Of a DNA stretch of 64,000 nucleotides, positions 15,910 through 24,451 are shown one piece after another (positions within the stretch are counted from its first letter, which is position 1; every line of letters begins with the position of its first letter). The notes under the pieces are model-generated. The model made no database searches, was not told the DNA's origin, and was given only the letters and a program-made list of their open reading frames with translations. Source of the DNA: Paucisalibacillus globulus. Lineage in GTDB: Bacteria; Bacillota; Bacilli; Bacillales; Amphibacillaceae. A program made the translations under genes and the position numbers. The stretch spans positions 124,001-188,000 of the forward strand of contig NZ_LT855405.1 of assembly GCF_900184735.1 (NCBI RefSeq). Direction: 5' to 3'.

Positions 15910-16402
15910 TAGAAACTGTGCGGTAATTCTTATTAGATCAGGTGAGGATTTATGCTACCGCTCCGGCAGAATACTCCGCTTTCCACGGGCACGGCCTCAG
16001 CCTCCTCGAGGAAAAACCGCCTCTGCGGGGTCTTCGGACACGTGCAATTCCCGTAGGACAAGGAATGCTTCGTCAGCGTAATCATCGCACGAAGAAAATT
16101 GTTCTTTATTTTCGAGGAGTCTCCGTATTCTGCCTGCGCTAGTTTAGTTTTCTAATCAAAGTTAGAGTTTAAATTATGTTTAATAATAATTAGTTGCCAT
16201 GAATTTTATTCATTTACTTCTTACTAGCGAAGGAAATACACGGAGACACATGCGGGAGGCTCACCAGCCGCCCGCGGCAAGGTAGACACTGCGACGGTTC
16301 TTTCGAGCAGATGTCGCCCCTGTGCTAGCAGTAAAAGCGGAGTGTATTTCCGTAGCGGGTATGTTGCGCTATCCATAATACTTAGTTACCGCACAGTTTC
16401 TA
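15910..16402 (-). mobile_element. TIR-flanked composite repeat, copy 1 (inverted orientation)
   Basis: The ends are perfect 17-bp inverted repeats, TAGAAACTGTGCGGTAA at 15910-15926 and its complement at 16386-16402. Inside are two GC-rich foldback halves separated by an AT-rich linker: one bounded by CAGAATACTCC/GTATTCTG (about 15968-16135), the other by GGAAATACACGGAG/GTGTATTTCC (about 16229-16350). This copy is inverted relative to the other four. No transposase is encoded; the structure is MITE-like. Short frames inside are shared with other copies and look spurious. It fills the gap between the zinc-ribbon gene and the GNAT gene. Confidence 0.8.
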
Positions 16403-16433
16403 TCCAAAATGCAGAAGAAAAACTTCTAATCAA

Positions 16434-16886
16434 TTACAAATCTAGTTTCAATCGAATCATATCCCTACATGGAATACCAAATTCAATAATCTCTTCTGAG
16501 TAATTTCGAATGAAGAAGTCTGTATCTATTCCAATAATTCTAAAGCCACATTTCTGATAAAGTGCTAGTTGATTAATACTAGAATTACCTGTACCAATCT
16601 CGATGGCATTGTATCCACCCAACCTTGCTTTGCGAATGGCATCAGAAACTAGCTTTTTACCAATCCCTTTACCGCGGTGGTCATCTGCCACGGCTACATT
16701 CACAATTTCCATCGTTCCTGGTCTTGTTGGGAGTAATACATAGACGCCAACAATCTCATTATTCAATTCACCAACATAACAATCTCCGCGTTGAAGATAA
16801 CCCATAATCATCTCTTCTGAAGGATCTGCTAATAACAATAATTCAATTGGTGGTACTTCCTCTTTGCTAAGTTTTCTTATGTCCAT
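16434..16886 (-). CDS. GNAT-family N-acetyltransferase
   Basis: 150 aa. The acetyl-CoA binding signature is VADDHRGKGIGKKLV (R/Q-x-x-G-x-G/A form, about residues 66-80), followed by the C-terminal LYQKCGFR strand-helix typical of GNATs. Acyl acceptor unknown. GGAG precedes the ATG. Confidence 0.88.
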   Translation of the reverse strand: MDIRKLSKEEVPPIELLLLADPSEEMIMGYLQRGDCYVGELNNEIVGVYVLLPTRPGTMEIVNVAVADDHRGKGIGKKLVSDAIRKARLGGYNAIEIGTGNSSINQLALYQKCGFRIIGIDTDFFIRNYSEEIIEFGIPCRDMIRLKLDL

Positions 16887-17109
16887 ATATTTCTCCTGCC
16901 TTATCAGTAAATAGAGTGAATACGATTACTTTTTTACTTTAGTATAAATTCAAAAATCTATAAATATTATACTACCTCTTCCCTTATCTTAACATAAATA
17001 TATACCGTTTTTACTACTGTTTTCGGTTAATTTGTATAATCCATCTTGTTCGATTACTTTTGTTTTCTATGATAAACTAGCTTCATCATGAGATGTTGAG
17101 GAGATGCAT

Positions 17110-17901
17110 ATGACATACAAGATTTTATTCTTAGATATTGATGGCACTATTTTAAAACCAGATCATACATACCACCCGAAAACAAAGGAAGCTATTAAAC
17201 AGATTCAGGAACAGGGTATGGAAGTTTTCTTAGCTACTGGGAGACCTGCCCATGAACTAAGTGAACTAGCGGAGGATCTAAACATTCAATCTTACATAGG
17301 TTATAATGGCGCTTATGCTGTTTACCAAGGTAGCAATATATTGGATGCACCAATGAAAAAAGACATCGTATTAGATTATATAAAAATAGCTAAAGAGCAT
17401 AACCATGAACTAATCCTTTATACTAGCGAAAGTAATTATACAATAAATGTCGATTCTCCAATTGTTAAGCATTTTACAGAACTATTTCAAGTAACAAATA
17501 AGGCTCTTTACGCTATTCAGGAAGAGATGACCAACTATGTACTTGGAGCTTCATTGATTAATGTACGTCCAGAAGAAGCTTATTTATATCAAATAGATGA
17601 TGATATTCGACTTGCTGATGTAAATGTTAATGGGTTAAATAACTGTTATGATGTTATTCGATTGTCCGCCAACAAGGGGGAGGCAGTTAAAGTTGCACTA
17701 AAACACTTAGATATTTCACCTCAAGAGGCAATTGCTTTTGGAGATGGAATGAATGATAAAGAAATGTTCGAGACAGTCGGTGCGAGTTTTGCTATGGGAA
17801 ATGCTCATCCAGATGTATTTCAATTTGCGAAGTATACCACAACCAATGTGGAAGAGGCTGGAGTTTATCAGGGATTGAAGCAGCTCGGGTTAGTTAAGTA
17901 A
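17110..17901 (+). CDS. Cof-type HAD-superfamily phosphatase
   Basis: 263 aa. HAD motifs: DIDGTI near the N-terminus (nucleophile Asp), ATGRP (motif II), a cap domain of the Cof type in the middle, then NKGEAV and FGDGMNDKEM (motifs III/IV). Such enzymes remove phosphate from sugar phosphates or flavin intermediates. ATG 17110 is preferred over ATG 17104 because the TTGAGGAG site directly abuts the earlier codon. Confidence 0.9.
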   Translation: MTYKILFLDIDGTILKPDHTYHPKTKEAIKQIQEQGMEVFLATGRPAHELSELAEDLNIQSYIGYNGAYAVYQGSNILDAPMKKDIVLDYIKIAKEHNHELILYTSESNYTINVDSPIVKHFTELFQVTNKALYAIQEEMTNYVLGASLINVRPEEAYLYQIDDDIRLADVNVNGLNNCYDVIRLSANKGEAVKVALKHLDISPQEAIAFGDGMNDKEMFETVGASFAMGNAHPDVFQFAKYTTTNVEEAGVYQGLKQLGLVK

Positions 17902-17926
17902 TTGGTTACATTTAAAATGCTATACC

Positions 17927-17963
17927 AAAAATGCTACGTACCCACCAGATACGTAGCATTTTT
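17927..17963. terminator. Bidirectional terminator between HAD and ywrA genes
   Basis: AAAAATGCTACGTA and TACGTAGCATTTTT form a 14-bp perfect stem between convergent genes. Confidence 0.92.
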
Positions 17964-17964
17964 A

Positions 17965-18495
17965 TTATAATAATAATCCACCATATACAAATGCACCTAA
18001 AATTACAAATGCTGGATGTACCTTAATCCGTTCAATTAATACATAGCTTAGAACGCCAATAATTGCGGTGTGTAATAGTCCTATCCCTACATAAGATTCT
18101 GAGAAAAATCTCCAAGCCATTAGTCCTAACAGGATTGCTATTACCGGACGAACAAATAATGTGATTCGTTTTACTTTCGGAGATTCCTTATATTTGTATA
18201 ACAGTCCAAGTAATGCAATCAGAATAATTAGTGATGGTGCAACGGTTGCAAATACTCCGATTATCGCTCCTGGAATTCCTCCTACTTCGAACCCAATGTA
18301 ACCTGCCATTTTAGTAGCGATTGGTCCTGGAAGGGAGTTTGCTACTGCTAATACTTCACTAAATTCTTGAACAGACATCCAACCATATCTACCTACTACC
18401 TCATTTTCAACTAGTGGAATCGAGGCAGGTCCACCACCATAGCCAAGTATCCCTGGAATGAAAAAGGCCAAGAATATTTCCCAATACGTTAGCAT
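17965..18495 (-). CDS. Half-size chromate transporter (ChrA domain), YwrA/YwrB-like
   Basis: 176 aa, one ChrA domain with about six membrane helices. N-terminal family motif FFIPGILGYGGGPASIPLVE and the later LPGPIATKMAGYIG are shared with the gene just upstream, so the two are paralogues forming a split chromate transporter pair. Start overlaps the previous stop as TAATG, implying coupling. ChrA pairs export chromate in some bacteria, though other anions are possible. Same gene set as B. subtilis ywrA/ywrB. Confidence 0.88.
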   Translation of the reverse strand: MLTYWEIFLAFFIPGILGYGGGPASIPLVENEVVGRYGWMSVQEFSEVLAVANSLPGPIATKMAGYIGFEVGGIPGAIIGVFATVAPSLIILIALLGLLYKYKESPKVKRITLFVRPVIAILLGLMAWRFFSESYVGIGLLHTAIIGVLSYVLIERIKVHPAFVILGAFVYGGLLL

Positions 18496-19055
18496 TAGGC
18501 TTTCACTCCTTTTTCACGTTTTTTATCCCGGATTACGAGTGCAGAAGTGATTAAGACAGCTATTATGATTCCAGGATGTATATCCAAGAAGAAAAGGAAT
18601 ATAAAGACAGCAGCTGTCATGATAATCGTTTGGAGCCATCCCATCCCTTTTCTTGCTTTATCAAAAAACTGCCAGGTCAAGGTGGCCATCATCATCCCTA
18701 CAACAGGGATTACTGCTGCTGTCATTCCCTTCACCCAATCAATATCTTTAAAAGAGGCAAGCGTCGAAAGTAAGATAATTAATAATACAATAGTAGGTAG
18801 AATTGTTGCTAATACAGCATTAATCAAACCAAGTACACCAGATACTCGATACCCTATATAACCCGCTAGTTTAGTGGCGATTGGACCTGGAAGGGTGTTA
18901 GCTAGTGCTAGCATGTCACCAAATTCTTCGTCTTTCATCCACTTATACGTTGAAACCACTTCTTTATGAATGAGAGGAATCGAAGCAGGGCCACCACCGT
19001 AGCCCAAGATTCCTACCCGAAAGAAAGCTAAGAATAAATTCCATTGTGTTCTCAT
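18495..19055 (-). CDS. Half-size chromate transporter (ChrA domain), YwrA/YwrB-like
   Basis: 186 aa, one ChrA domain carrying RVGILGYGGGPASIPLIHKE and LPGPIATKLAGYIGYR. Partner of the 17965-18495 protein. Lies 30 bp after the gamma-glutamyltransferase gene, so the three genes probably share a transcript, with the divergent Lrp-family regulator as candidate controller. Confidence 0.88.
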   Translation of the reverse strand: MRTQWNLFLAFFRVGILGYGGGPASIPLIHKEVVSTYKWMKDEEFGDMLALANTLPGPIATKLAGYIGYRVSGVLGLINAVLATILPTIVLLIILLSTLASFKDIDWVKGMTAAVIPVVGMMMATLTWQFFDKARKGMGWLQTIIMTAAVFIFLFFLDIHPGIIIAVLITSALVIRDKKREKGVKA

Positions 19056-19085
19056 AAATGTATATTCACCTTTCAGTTAGACGTC

Positions 19086-20699
19086 TTACCAAGCTGCAAC
19101 AGTACCATCCGTTCTTGATTCCGTCCCACCAACTAATACACCTGTTTCGGGATTCCGCCAGATAATTTGTCCCCGACCAAAGCTATTTGGCTCTAATGCT
19201 ATTTTTATATGATGCCCTTTTTCAGCTAAACCTTGTGCTAAATGGTGTGGAAAGCGATTTTCTACCTCCACAACTTTCTCCTTCATCCATTGCCAACGTG
19301 GTGCATCCAGAGCTGCTTGTGGATTCATTCCAAAATCAATCGTATTCATCACGACTTGGACATGTCCCTGTGGTTGCATAAAACCTCCCATGACACCAAA
19401 TGGACCAACTGGTTGATCTCCCTTTGTCATAAATCCAGGGATAATGGTATGATACGTACGCTTTCCACCAGCTAGTGCATTGACGTGTTCTGGGTCCATT
19501 GAAAAGTTATGCCCACGGTTTTGTAAAGCAATTCCAGTGCCAGGAACTACTAGACCAGAACCAAATCCCATGTAGTTACTCTGAATATAGGAAATCATAT
19601 TGCCTTCACCATCAGCAGCTGCTAAATATACTGTTCCACTTAATGACGGGTCACCCGCTTCAGGTAATAATGCTTCCTCTCCAATAAGTTTTCTGCGCAG
19701 CTCACCATAGTCATCACTAAGTAGTTGTTCAGCTTTTACCTTCATATGCCCTTCATCGGTTACATGTTTTCCAGCGTCAGCAAATGCTAATTTTAATGCT
19801 TCTATCTGCTTATGGAATGTATTTACAGAGTCACGCTCTGGAAATTCAAAACCTTTTAGGATGTTTAAAGCTTGTAGTGCAACAATACCTTGACCATTTG
19901 GTGGTATTTCCCAAACATCATAACCACGATAATTGACGTTGATTGGCTTCACCCATTCTGGTTGAAACTCTGCTAGGTCCTCTGCCGTTAAATAGCCACC
20001 CGTTTCATTTGAGAATTGAGAAATTTTTTCTGCTAATTCCCCATGATAAAAGGATTTCGCATTTGTTTTGCCAATGGACCTTAGGGTTTCTGCATGGCCT
20101 TTTGATGACCATACTTCCCCTACCTTAGGTGCTCTTCCATTTGGTGCAAAAGTATCAAACCAGTGCTTGAACACATCGTCCGTTAATTTTTCCTTAAAAG
20201 ATTTATAGGCAAAGTTCCAGTACTTCCCTAACGTTGGAGAAACCGGATACCCCTCTTGAGCATACTGAATAGCAGGCTCTAACACTTCTTCAAGTGGTAG
20301 TCTCCCAAACTTCTCTGAAAGCTCCGCCCATGCACCAGGGACACCTGGTACGGTAACAGGGATCCAACCATGAGTTGGAATTTCATCATGTCCGGCTTCT
20401 TTGACTGCATCAATTGAAATAGCCTTTGGCGCTTTCCCACTGGAGTTTAATCCATGTAATTCATCTTTTGTCCAAACCAATGCAAATGCATCTCCACCAA
20501 TGCCATTAGATGTTGGTTCTACAACGGTTAAGCATGCAGCTGTTGCAATTGCTGCATCAATAGCATTTCCGCCTTTTTTTAAGATTTCTAGCCCAGCTTG
20601 TGCTGCTAGTGGTTGGGATGTGGCTACCATACCCTTTTTTCCATATGTAGAATGTCTAGTATTAGAATGTGGATAAGATTGATGATTAAACGTAAGCAT
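19086..20699 (-). CDS. ywrD: Gamma-glutamyltransferase family protein (YwrD-like)
   Basis: 537 aa, full length for the class, without a clear signal peptide, as in YwrD. The autocatalytic nucleophile Thr is predicted in SGTVYLAAAD at T356, where the proenzyme is cut into large and small subunits. GNMISYIQSNYMGFGSG follows. It transfers or hydrolyses gamma-glutamyl groups of glutathione-like compounds. The conserved linkage with two ChrA halves and an Lrp regulator reproduces the ywrABCD arrangement. GGGAGG precedes the ATG. Confidence 0.88.
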   Translation of the reverse strand: MLTFNHQSYPHSNTRHSTYGKKGMVATSQPLAAQAGLEILKKGGNAIDAAIATAACLTVVEPTSNGIGGDAFALVWTKDELHGLNSSGKAPKAISIDAVKEAGHDEIPTHGWIPVTVPGVPGAWAELSEKFGRLPLEEVLEPAIQYAQEGYPVSPTLGKYWNFAYKSFKEKLTDDVFKHWFDTFAPNGRAPKVGEVWSSKGHAETLRSIGKTNAKSFYHGELAEKISQFSNETGGYLTAEDLAEFQPEWVKPINVNYRGYDVWEIPPNGQGIVALQALNILKGFEFPERDSVNTFHKQIEALKLAFADAGKHVTDEGHMKVKAEQLLSDDYGELRRKLIGEEALLPEAGDPSLSGTVYLAAADGEGNMISYIQSNYMGFGSGLVVPGTGIALQNRGHNFSMDPEHVNALAGGKRTYHTIIPGFMTKGDQPVGPFGVMGGFMQPQGHVQVVMNTIDFGMNPQAALDAPRWQWMKEKVVEVENRFPHHLAQGLAEKGHHIKIALEPNSFGRGQIIWRNPETGVLVGGTESRTDGTVAAW

Positions 20700-20891
20700 T
20701 TAATACCCTCCCTAAGAATCTTCGAAATTATATATCATATTACGAAAGATATAGTATTCTGTCAATCTAATATTCTTCAAAAATTAAGCATATACGAATA
20801 CACCCTTAACTTTTAAAGCCATTTTCTTTCAATTACTTTCTTTTTGGTCATATTTAACCTATAATAATACCAATATATGACATGGAGATGA

Positions 20892-21347
20892 ATGAATATG
20901 AAAATCGATGAAATTGATAAACAGTTACTATCGCTTTTATCAGAAGATGGTCGGTTATCCTATGTGGAACTAGCAGAAAAAGTTGGACTTTCACGCGTTG
21001 CAGTAAAGGATCGCGTTAAAAACCTGAAAGATAAAGGAATCATAGAGAAGTTTTCTGTTGTTATTAATTCTGAAAAAATAGGAATGAAGGTGTCCGCATT
21101 TTTTGAAGTCGATGTGGAACCTAGACAATTACAAAAGGTAGCACAGAATTTAGCTAACAATCCAAATGTCGCAAGTATCTATCAAATGACAGGACCTAGT
21201 ACACTCCATACCCATGTATTGGTGGAGGATTTTCAAAAGCTTGAAACCTTTATTAATGATCAACTTTACTCTGTTGAGGGAATAACAAGAGTTGAGAGTT
21301 CGGTTATTTTGAAGCGATTTAAGAGTAGGACAGGTTATAAATTGTAG
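20892..21347 (+). CDS. ywrC: Lrp/AsnC-family transcriptional regulator (YwrC-like)
   Basis: 151 aa. N-terminal winged helix (IDEIDKQLLSLLSEDGRLSY... with AEKVGLSRVAVKDRVKNL as recognition helix) followed by a RAM ligand-binding domain (about 70-145). Divergent from ywrD and the chromate transporter genes, which it probably controls. Either ATG 20892 or ATG 20898 fits the GGAG site at 20884-20887. Confidence 0.87.
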   Translation: MNMKIDEIDKQLLSLLSEDGRLSYVELAEKVGLSRVAVKDRVKNLKDKGIIEKFSVVINSEKIGMKVSAFFEVDVEPRQLQKVAQNLANNPNVASIYQMTGPSTLHTHVLVEDFQKLETFINDQLYSVEGITRVESSVILKRFKSRTGYKL

Positions 21348-21362
21348 TTGACTTTCATAGGT

Positions 21363-21399
21363 TTGTAGGGTTGGGACGGATTGTTCCCCACCCTACAAG
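21363..21399 (+). terminator. Hairpin after ywrC
   Basis: TTGTAGGGT pairs with ACCCTACAA with further G-C pairing inside; the T tract after it is poor, so termination may be partial. Confidence 0.6.
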
Positions 21400-21514
21400 T
21401 TAAACTAGTATATTACCAACCTAAAAACCTACCACAAAATCCGTTACACCACGCTTAAAACTAGACTTTTCGTGCTATAATTATAGTACTTACTACATGG
21501 AAAGAGGTTCGATT

Positions 21515-22861
21515 ATGTTCTGTCAATCGTGTGGAAGAGAGCGGCGGCCTAATTCAAATTTTTGTCCTCATTGTGGAGCTAAACAGAAAATTAAGCAGAA
21601 GTTGAATCCATTTACTATTATATTCTTATCCCTTTTATTAGTCGGTTCCATAGCACTAAGTGTTTTTGTTGTGACTACTTTTTATTCAAACGTACCGGAA
21701 AACTTGGCATCAGAGAACGTTACTTCTCAGGTACCTGAACCAGAACAAGAGCCTGAAGTTGTGGAAACTACTGCACCTACTACGGAGAAACAAGAATTAC
21801 AAGATGAGCAAAAACGAGAACTAACGGATATTATCGCAACTGCACAGGAAACCGTCTATACCGTTTTTACACAGTACAGCCAAGGGTCTGGTTTTCTATA
21901 TAATGATAATGGTGCCGTTGTTACGAATGCTCATGTAGTCGAGGGGGAAACCAAGGTATTCATCAAAACCATTAACGGTACCGAGTATCCTGGAACGGTT
22001 ATTGGTTATTCGAACGAAACTGATGTTGCCGTTATACATGTTCCAGACTTAGTAGGTATTGAACCTTTCGAACTAGAAATCTCGGACTCTTCTAAAATAG
22101 GTGAAGAAATCATTGCTCTTGGTAGCCCGCTTGGACTAGAAAACACTGCCACAATGGGTTACATTACCGGGAAGAATCGTAGCTTTGTAATTGATCCTTA
22201 CGTTTATGAAAACTTGTATCAAATTTCGGCTCCAATATCACCCGGAAGTAGTGGTGGTCCCTTAATAAATAAGGTGTCGGAAAAAATTGTGGCTATTAAC
22301 TCAGCAGAAAGTATTGAGGAAGCTTCCATCGGATTTAGCATTCCACTCTATACCGTCCATTCTCTAATTGAGTCCTGGATTAATCAACCGATGAATGAAG
22401 AGGATATTCTCGCACAATTTTATGGAGATACGTACAACGAGGAATCATGGAGTGAAGGCTACTTTGATGGTGGTGAGTATTCCGAGGATGAGGATTACTA
22501 TAATTACTGGGAGTATGATTATGAGGACTTCTGGGCAGAGTTTGGTGATGCGCTTTGGGAATACTTTGAAGATGAAAATTCTAACTATGACAACTGGTAT
22601 GACGAGGGAAATGAGTACCATGAAGAATATTGGTCTGAGGAAGAGAGTATAGATTCCTTTACTGATGAAGGGTATGTTGATCCAAATACTGACCCTAATA
22701 TGCATTACGATGAGGAAACCGGGGAATGGAGTTATTATGACGAAGTCGAGGACCAGTGGTATTACTATGATGAGTATTTACAGGCTTGGACATACTTTGA
22801 TGAATACGATGGTCTATGGTACTACTATGATGAAGAACTAGAAGAATATTTCCCATTTTAA
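21515..22861 (+). CDS. Membrane-anchored HtrA-like trypsin protease with zinc ribbon and acidic aromatic tail
   Basis: 448 aa from ATG 21515 (AGAGG upstream). Order: N-terminal zinc ribbon (C3, C6, C17, C20), one membrane helix (about 33-56), a Pro/Glu-rich linker, a trypsin-like domain with catalytic His140 (TNAHVVEG), Asp170 (ETDVAVIH) and Ser246 (PGSSGGP), and no PDZ domain. The last ~150 residues are dense in Asp, Glu, Tyr and Trp, with repeats such as YDEVEDQWYYYDEYLQAW and FDEYDGLWYYYDEELEEYF. The zinc ribbon is cytoplasmic and protease outside by topology. HtrA relatives degrade misfolded secreted proteins; the role of the tail is unknown. Confidence 0.85.
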   Translation: MFCQSCGRERRPNSNFCPHCGAKQKIKQKLNPFTIIFLSLLLVGSIALSVFVVTTFYSNVPENLASENVTSQVPEPEQEPEVVETTAPTTEKQELQDEQKRELTDIIATAQETVYTVFTQYSQGSGFLYNDNGAVVTNAHVVEGETKVFIKTINGTEYPGTVIGYSNETDVAVIHVPDLVGIEPFELEISDSSKIGEEIIALGSPLGLENTATMGYITGKNRSFVIDPYVYENLYQISAPISPGSSGGPLINKVSEKIVAINSAESIEEASIGFSIPLYTVHSLIESWINQPMNEEDILAQFYGDTYNEESWSEGYFDGGEYSEDEDYYNYWEYDYEDFWAEFGDALWEYFEDENSNYDNWYDEGNEYHEEYWSEEESIDSFTDEGYVDPNTDPNMHYDEETGEWSYYDEVEDQWYYYDEYLQAWTYFDEYDGLWYYYDEELEEYFPF

Positions 22862-22884
22862 CTTTCGTACAATTTGTTGCTAAT

Positions 22885-23353
22885 TACAAAGTGCACTGAT
22901 AATATTTGGGAGCATCATACTCGCTTCGGAAATACACTCCGCTTTCCGCGGGCGGCTGGTGAGCCTCCTCGTGCTTACTTCTTTAGGGGTCTCACCGATG
23001 CCTTTCCTCCCGCAGGACAAGGAACGCTACGAAGCGATACATCGCACGCAGAAAAAGTGATTTTCTTTTTCAAGGAGTCTCCGTGTATTTCCTTCGCTAG
23101 TATGAAGTAAAAGAATAAAATTAATGGCATCTAATTATGTAATTACATAATTTTACTTCTAACATTAATTAGAAAACTAAACTAGCGCAGGCAGAATACG
23201 GAGACTCCTACGGGAATAGCACGTGTCCGAAGACCCCGCAGAGGCGATCTTTCCTCGAGGAGGCTGAGGCCGTGCCCGTGGAAAGCGGAGTATTCTGCCG
23301 GAGCGGTAGCATCGAGCTTCACCATATCTAATAATGTTACCACACAGTTTCTA
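22885..23353 (+). mobile_element. TIR-flanked composite repeat, copy 2 (left end degraded)
   Basis: The right end keeps the terminal repeat with one mismatch (TTACCACACAGTTTCTA, 23337-23353). The left end is eroded to TTACAAAGTGC-like sequence, so the left boundary is approximate. Both foldback halves are present: GGAAATACACTCC...GTGTATTTCC (about 22928-23094) and CAGAATACGGAG...GTATTCTG (about 23190-23300). It lies between the convergent protease and dhaM genes. Confidence 0.75.
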
Positions 23354-23402
23354 TCAACTATTCGCTAGATTAACTAACGGGACGTATTAAATATTGGAGT
23401 TA

Positions 23403-23443
23403 TAAAGGGTCTAGCGTCCTTAGATAAGGACGCTAACCCTTTT
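23403..23443 (-). terminator. Terminator of the glp/dha genes
   Basis: On the minus strand AAAAGGGTTAGCGTCC pairs with GGACGCTAGACCCTTT around TTATCTAA. Confidence 0.85.
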
Positions 23444-23445
23444 GA

Positions 23446-23817
23446 TTAAAATTCTTTTATAACCGCTTCATAAACTTCATCAAGTGTCTTGCCCATGTTA
23501 GACTCGACTGCAGCAACATACGCTCCTTCTATTAATGGAGCATCTACTATTTTTATCTCTATTGAATCTAGCATTTCTCCTGCAATTTCAGCATTCATTT
23601 TGGCACTGCCAAGGTCATAGAATACGAGAACTCCCTTACCAGTGTTAGCGGTTGTTATGGCGGACATGATCATTTCAACGTTTGTACCGATCTCATATTC
23701 ATCTGTTCCACCTGCTATTGCTATTGGTACATCATGAATTACTTGCCTAATGATTTCGGATAATCCCTCGACTATTTTTGAACTATGTGACACTAGTACA
23801 ATCCCTACATAATCCAT
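23446..23817 (-). CDS. dhaM: Dihydroxyacetone kinase phosphotransfer subunit DhaM
   Basis: 123 aa: only the PTS-EIIA-like mannose-type domain, as in Gram-positive DhaM. The phosphorylated His is in LVSHSSKI (H11). It passes phosphate from PEP via HPr to DhaL-bound ADP. One base separates it from dhaL. Confidence 0.9.
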   Translation of the reverse strand: MDYVGIVLVSHSSKIVEGLSEIIRQVIHDVPIAIAGGTDEYEIGTNVEMIMSAITTANTGKGVLVFYDLGSAKMNAEIAGEMLDSIEIKIVDAPLIEGAYVAAVESNMGKTLDEVYEAVIKEF

Positions 23818-23818
23818 C

Positions 23819-24436
23819 TTATTCTTTCTCCTTCATCACTTCAGCTAGAGCCTCGAAAATATAGAAGGAAGATGCTGATCCAGGGTCTATATGACCAATG
23901 GACTTTTCCTTGAAATATGCTGCCCTACCTTTTGTTGCCATCGTATCTTTTGATGACTCTAAAGCTTCCCTGATAATTTCAATTAAACCATCTGAACGGA
24001 ACTCTTCTCCGGTTATATACTCAACCACTGGATTCCAAACATCTACTAGTGTTTTTTCCCCAACATCAGATTTCCCACGTTGTTTTAATCCTGTAAGACC
24101 TGCTTCTACCCCCTTTGCAAGTGTAGCCAAACTAAGTACCTCATGCCCCTTCACCGCTACTGACATTTTCAAGAAAGCTGTTCCATATAATGGTCCGGAA
24201 GCTCCGCCAACCTTTGCTAATAATGCCATAGATGCATCTTTTAATACCTCTGATGGCTCGGTATAACTCTTGGCCATAATTTTATTCACTGCTTCTTGGT
24301 AGCCTCTAGCCATGTTAATCCCATGATCACCATCCCCAATTGGTCGGTCGAGTGCAGTTAAATAATCCTTATGATGTTGAATTTTTTCGTTTGCCAACTC
24401 AAACCACTTTATGATATCTGGAACGCCTAATTCCAT
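23819..24436 (-). CDS. dhaL: Dihydroxyacetone kinase nucleotide-binding subunit DhaL
   Basis: 205 aa all-helical DhaL domain. The Mg-ADP binding aspartates are in IGDGDHG near the N-terminus (residues 31-37), with GGASGPLYGTAF about residue 75. ADP stays bound and is re-phosphorylated by DhaM. GGGGAGATTTC precedes the ATG; 15 bp after dhaK. Confidence 0.92.
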   Translation of the reverse strand: MELGVPDIIKWFELANEKIQHHKDYLTALDRPIGDGDHGINMARGYQEAVNKIMAKSYTEPSEVLKDASMALLAKVGGASGPLYGTAFLKMSVAVKGHEVLSLATLAKGVEAGLTGLKQRGKSDVGEKTLVDVWNPVVEYITGEEFRSDGLIEIIREALESSKDTMATKGRAAYFKEKSIGHIDPGSASSFYIFEALAEVMKEKE

Positions 24437-24451
24437 GAAATCTCCCCTTCT

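Noticed and set aside
15942-16142. 66-aa frame in repeat copy 1, with similar frames in copies 3 and 5.
   Set aside because: They follow the DNA repeat, vary in frame and start, and lack ribosome binding sites.
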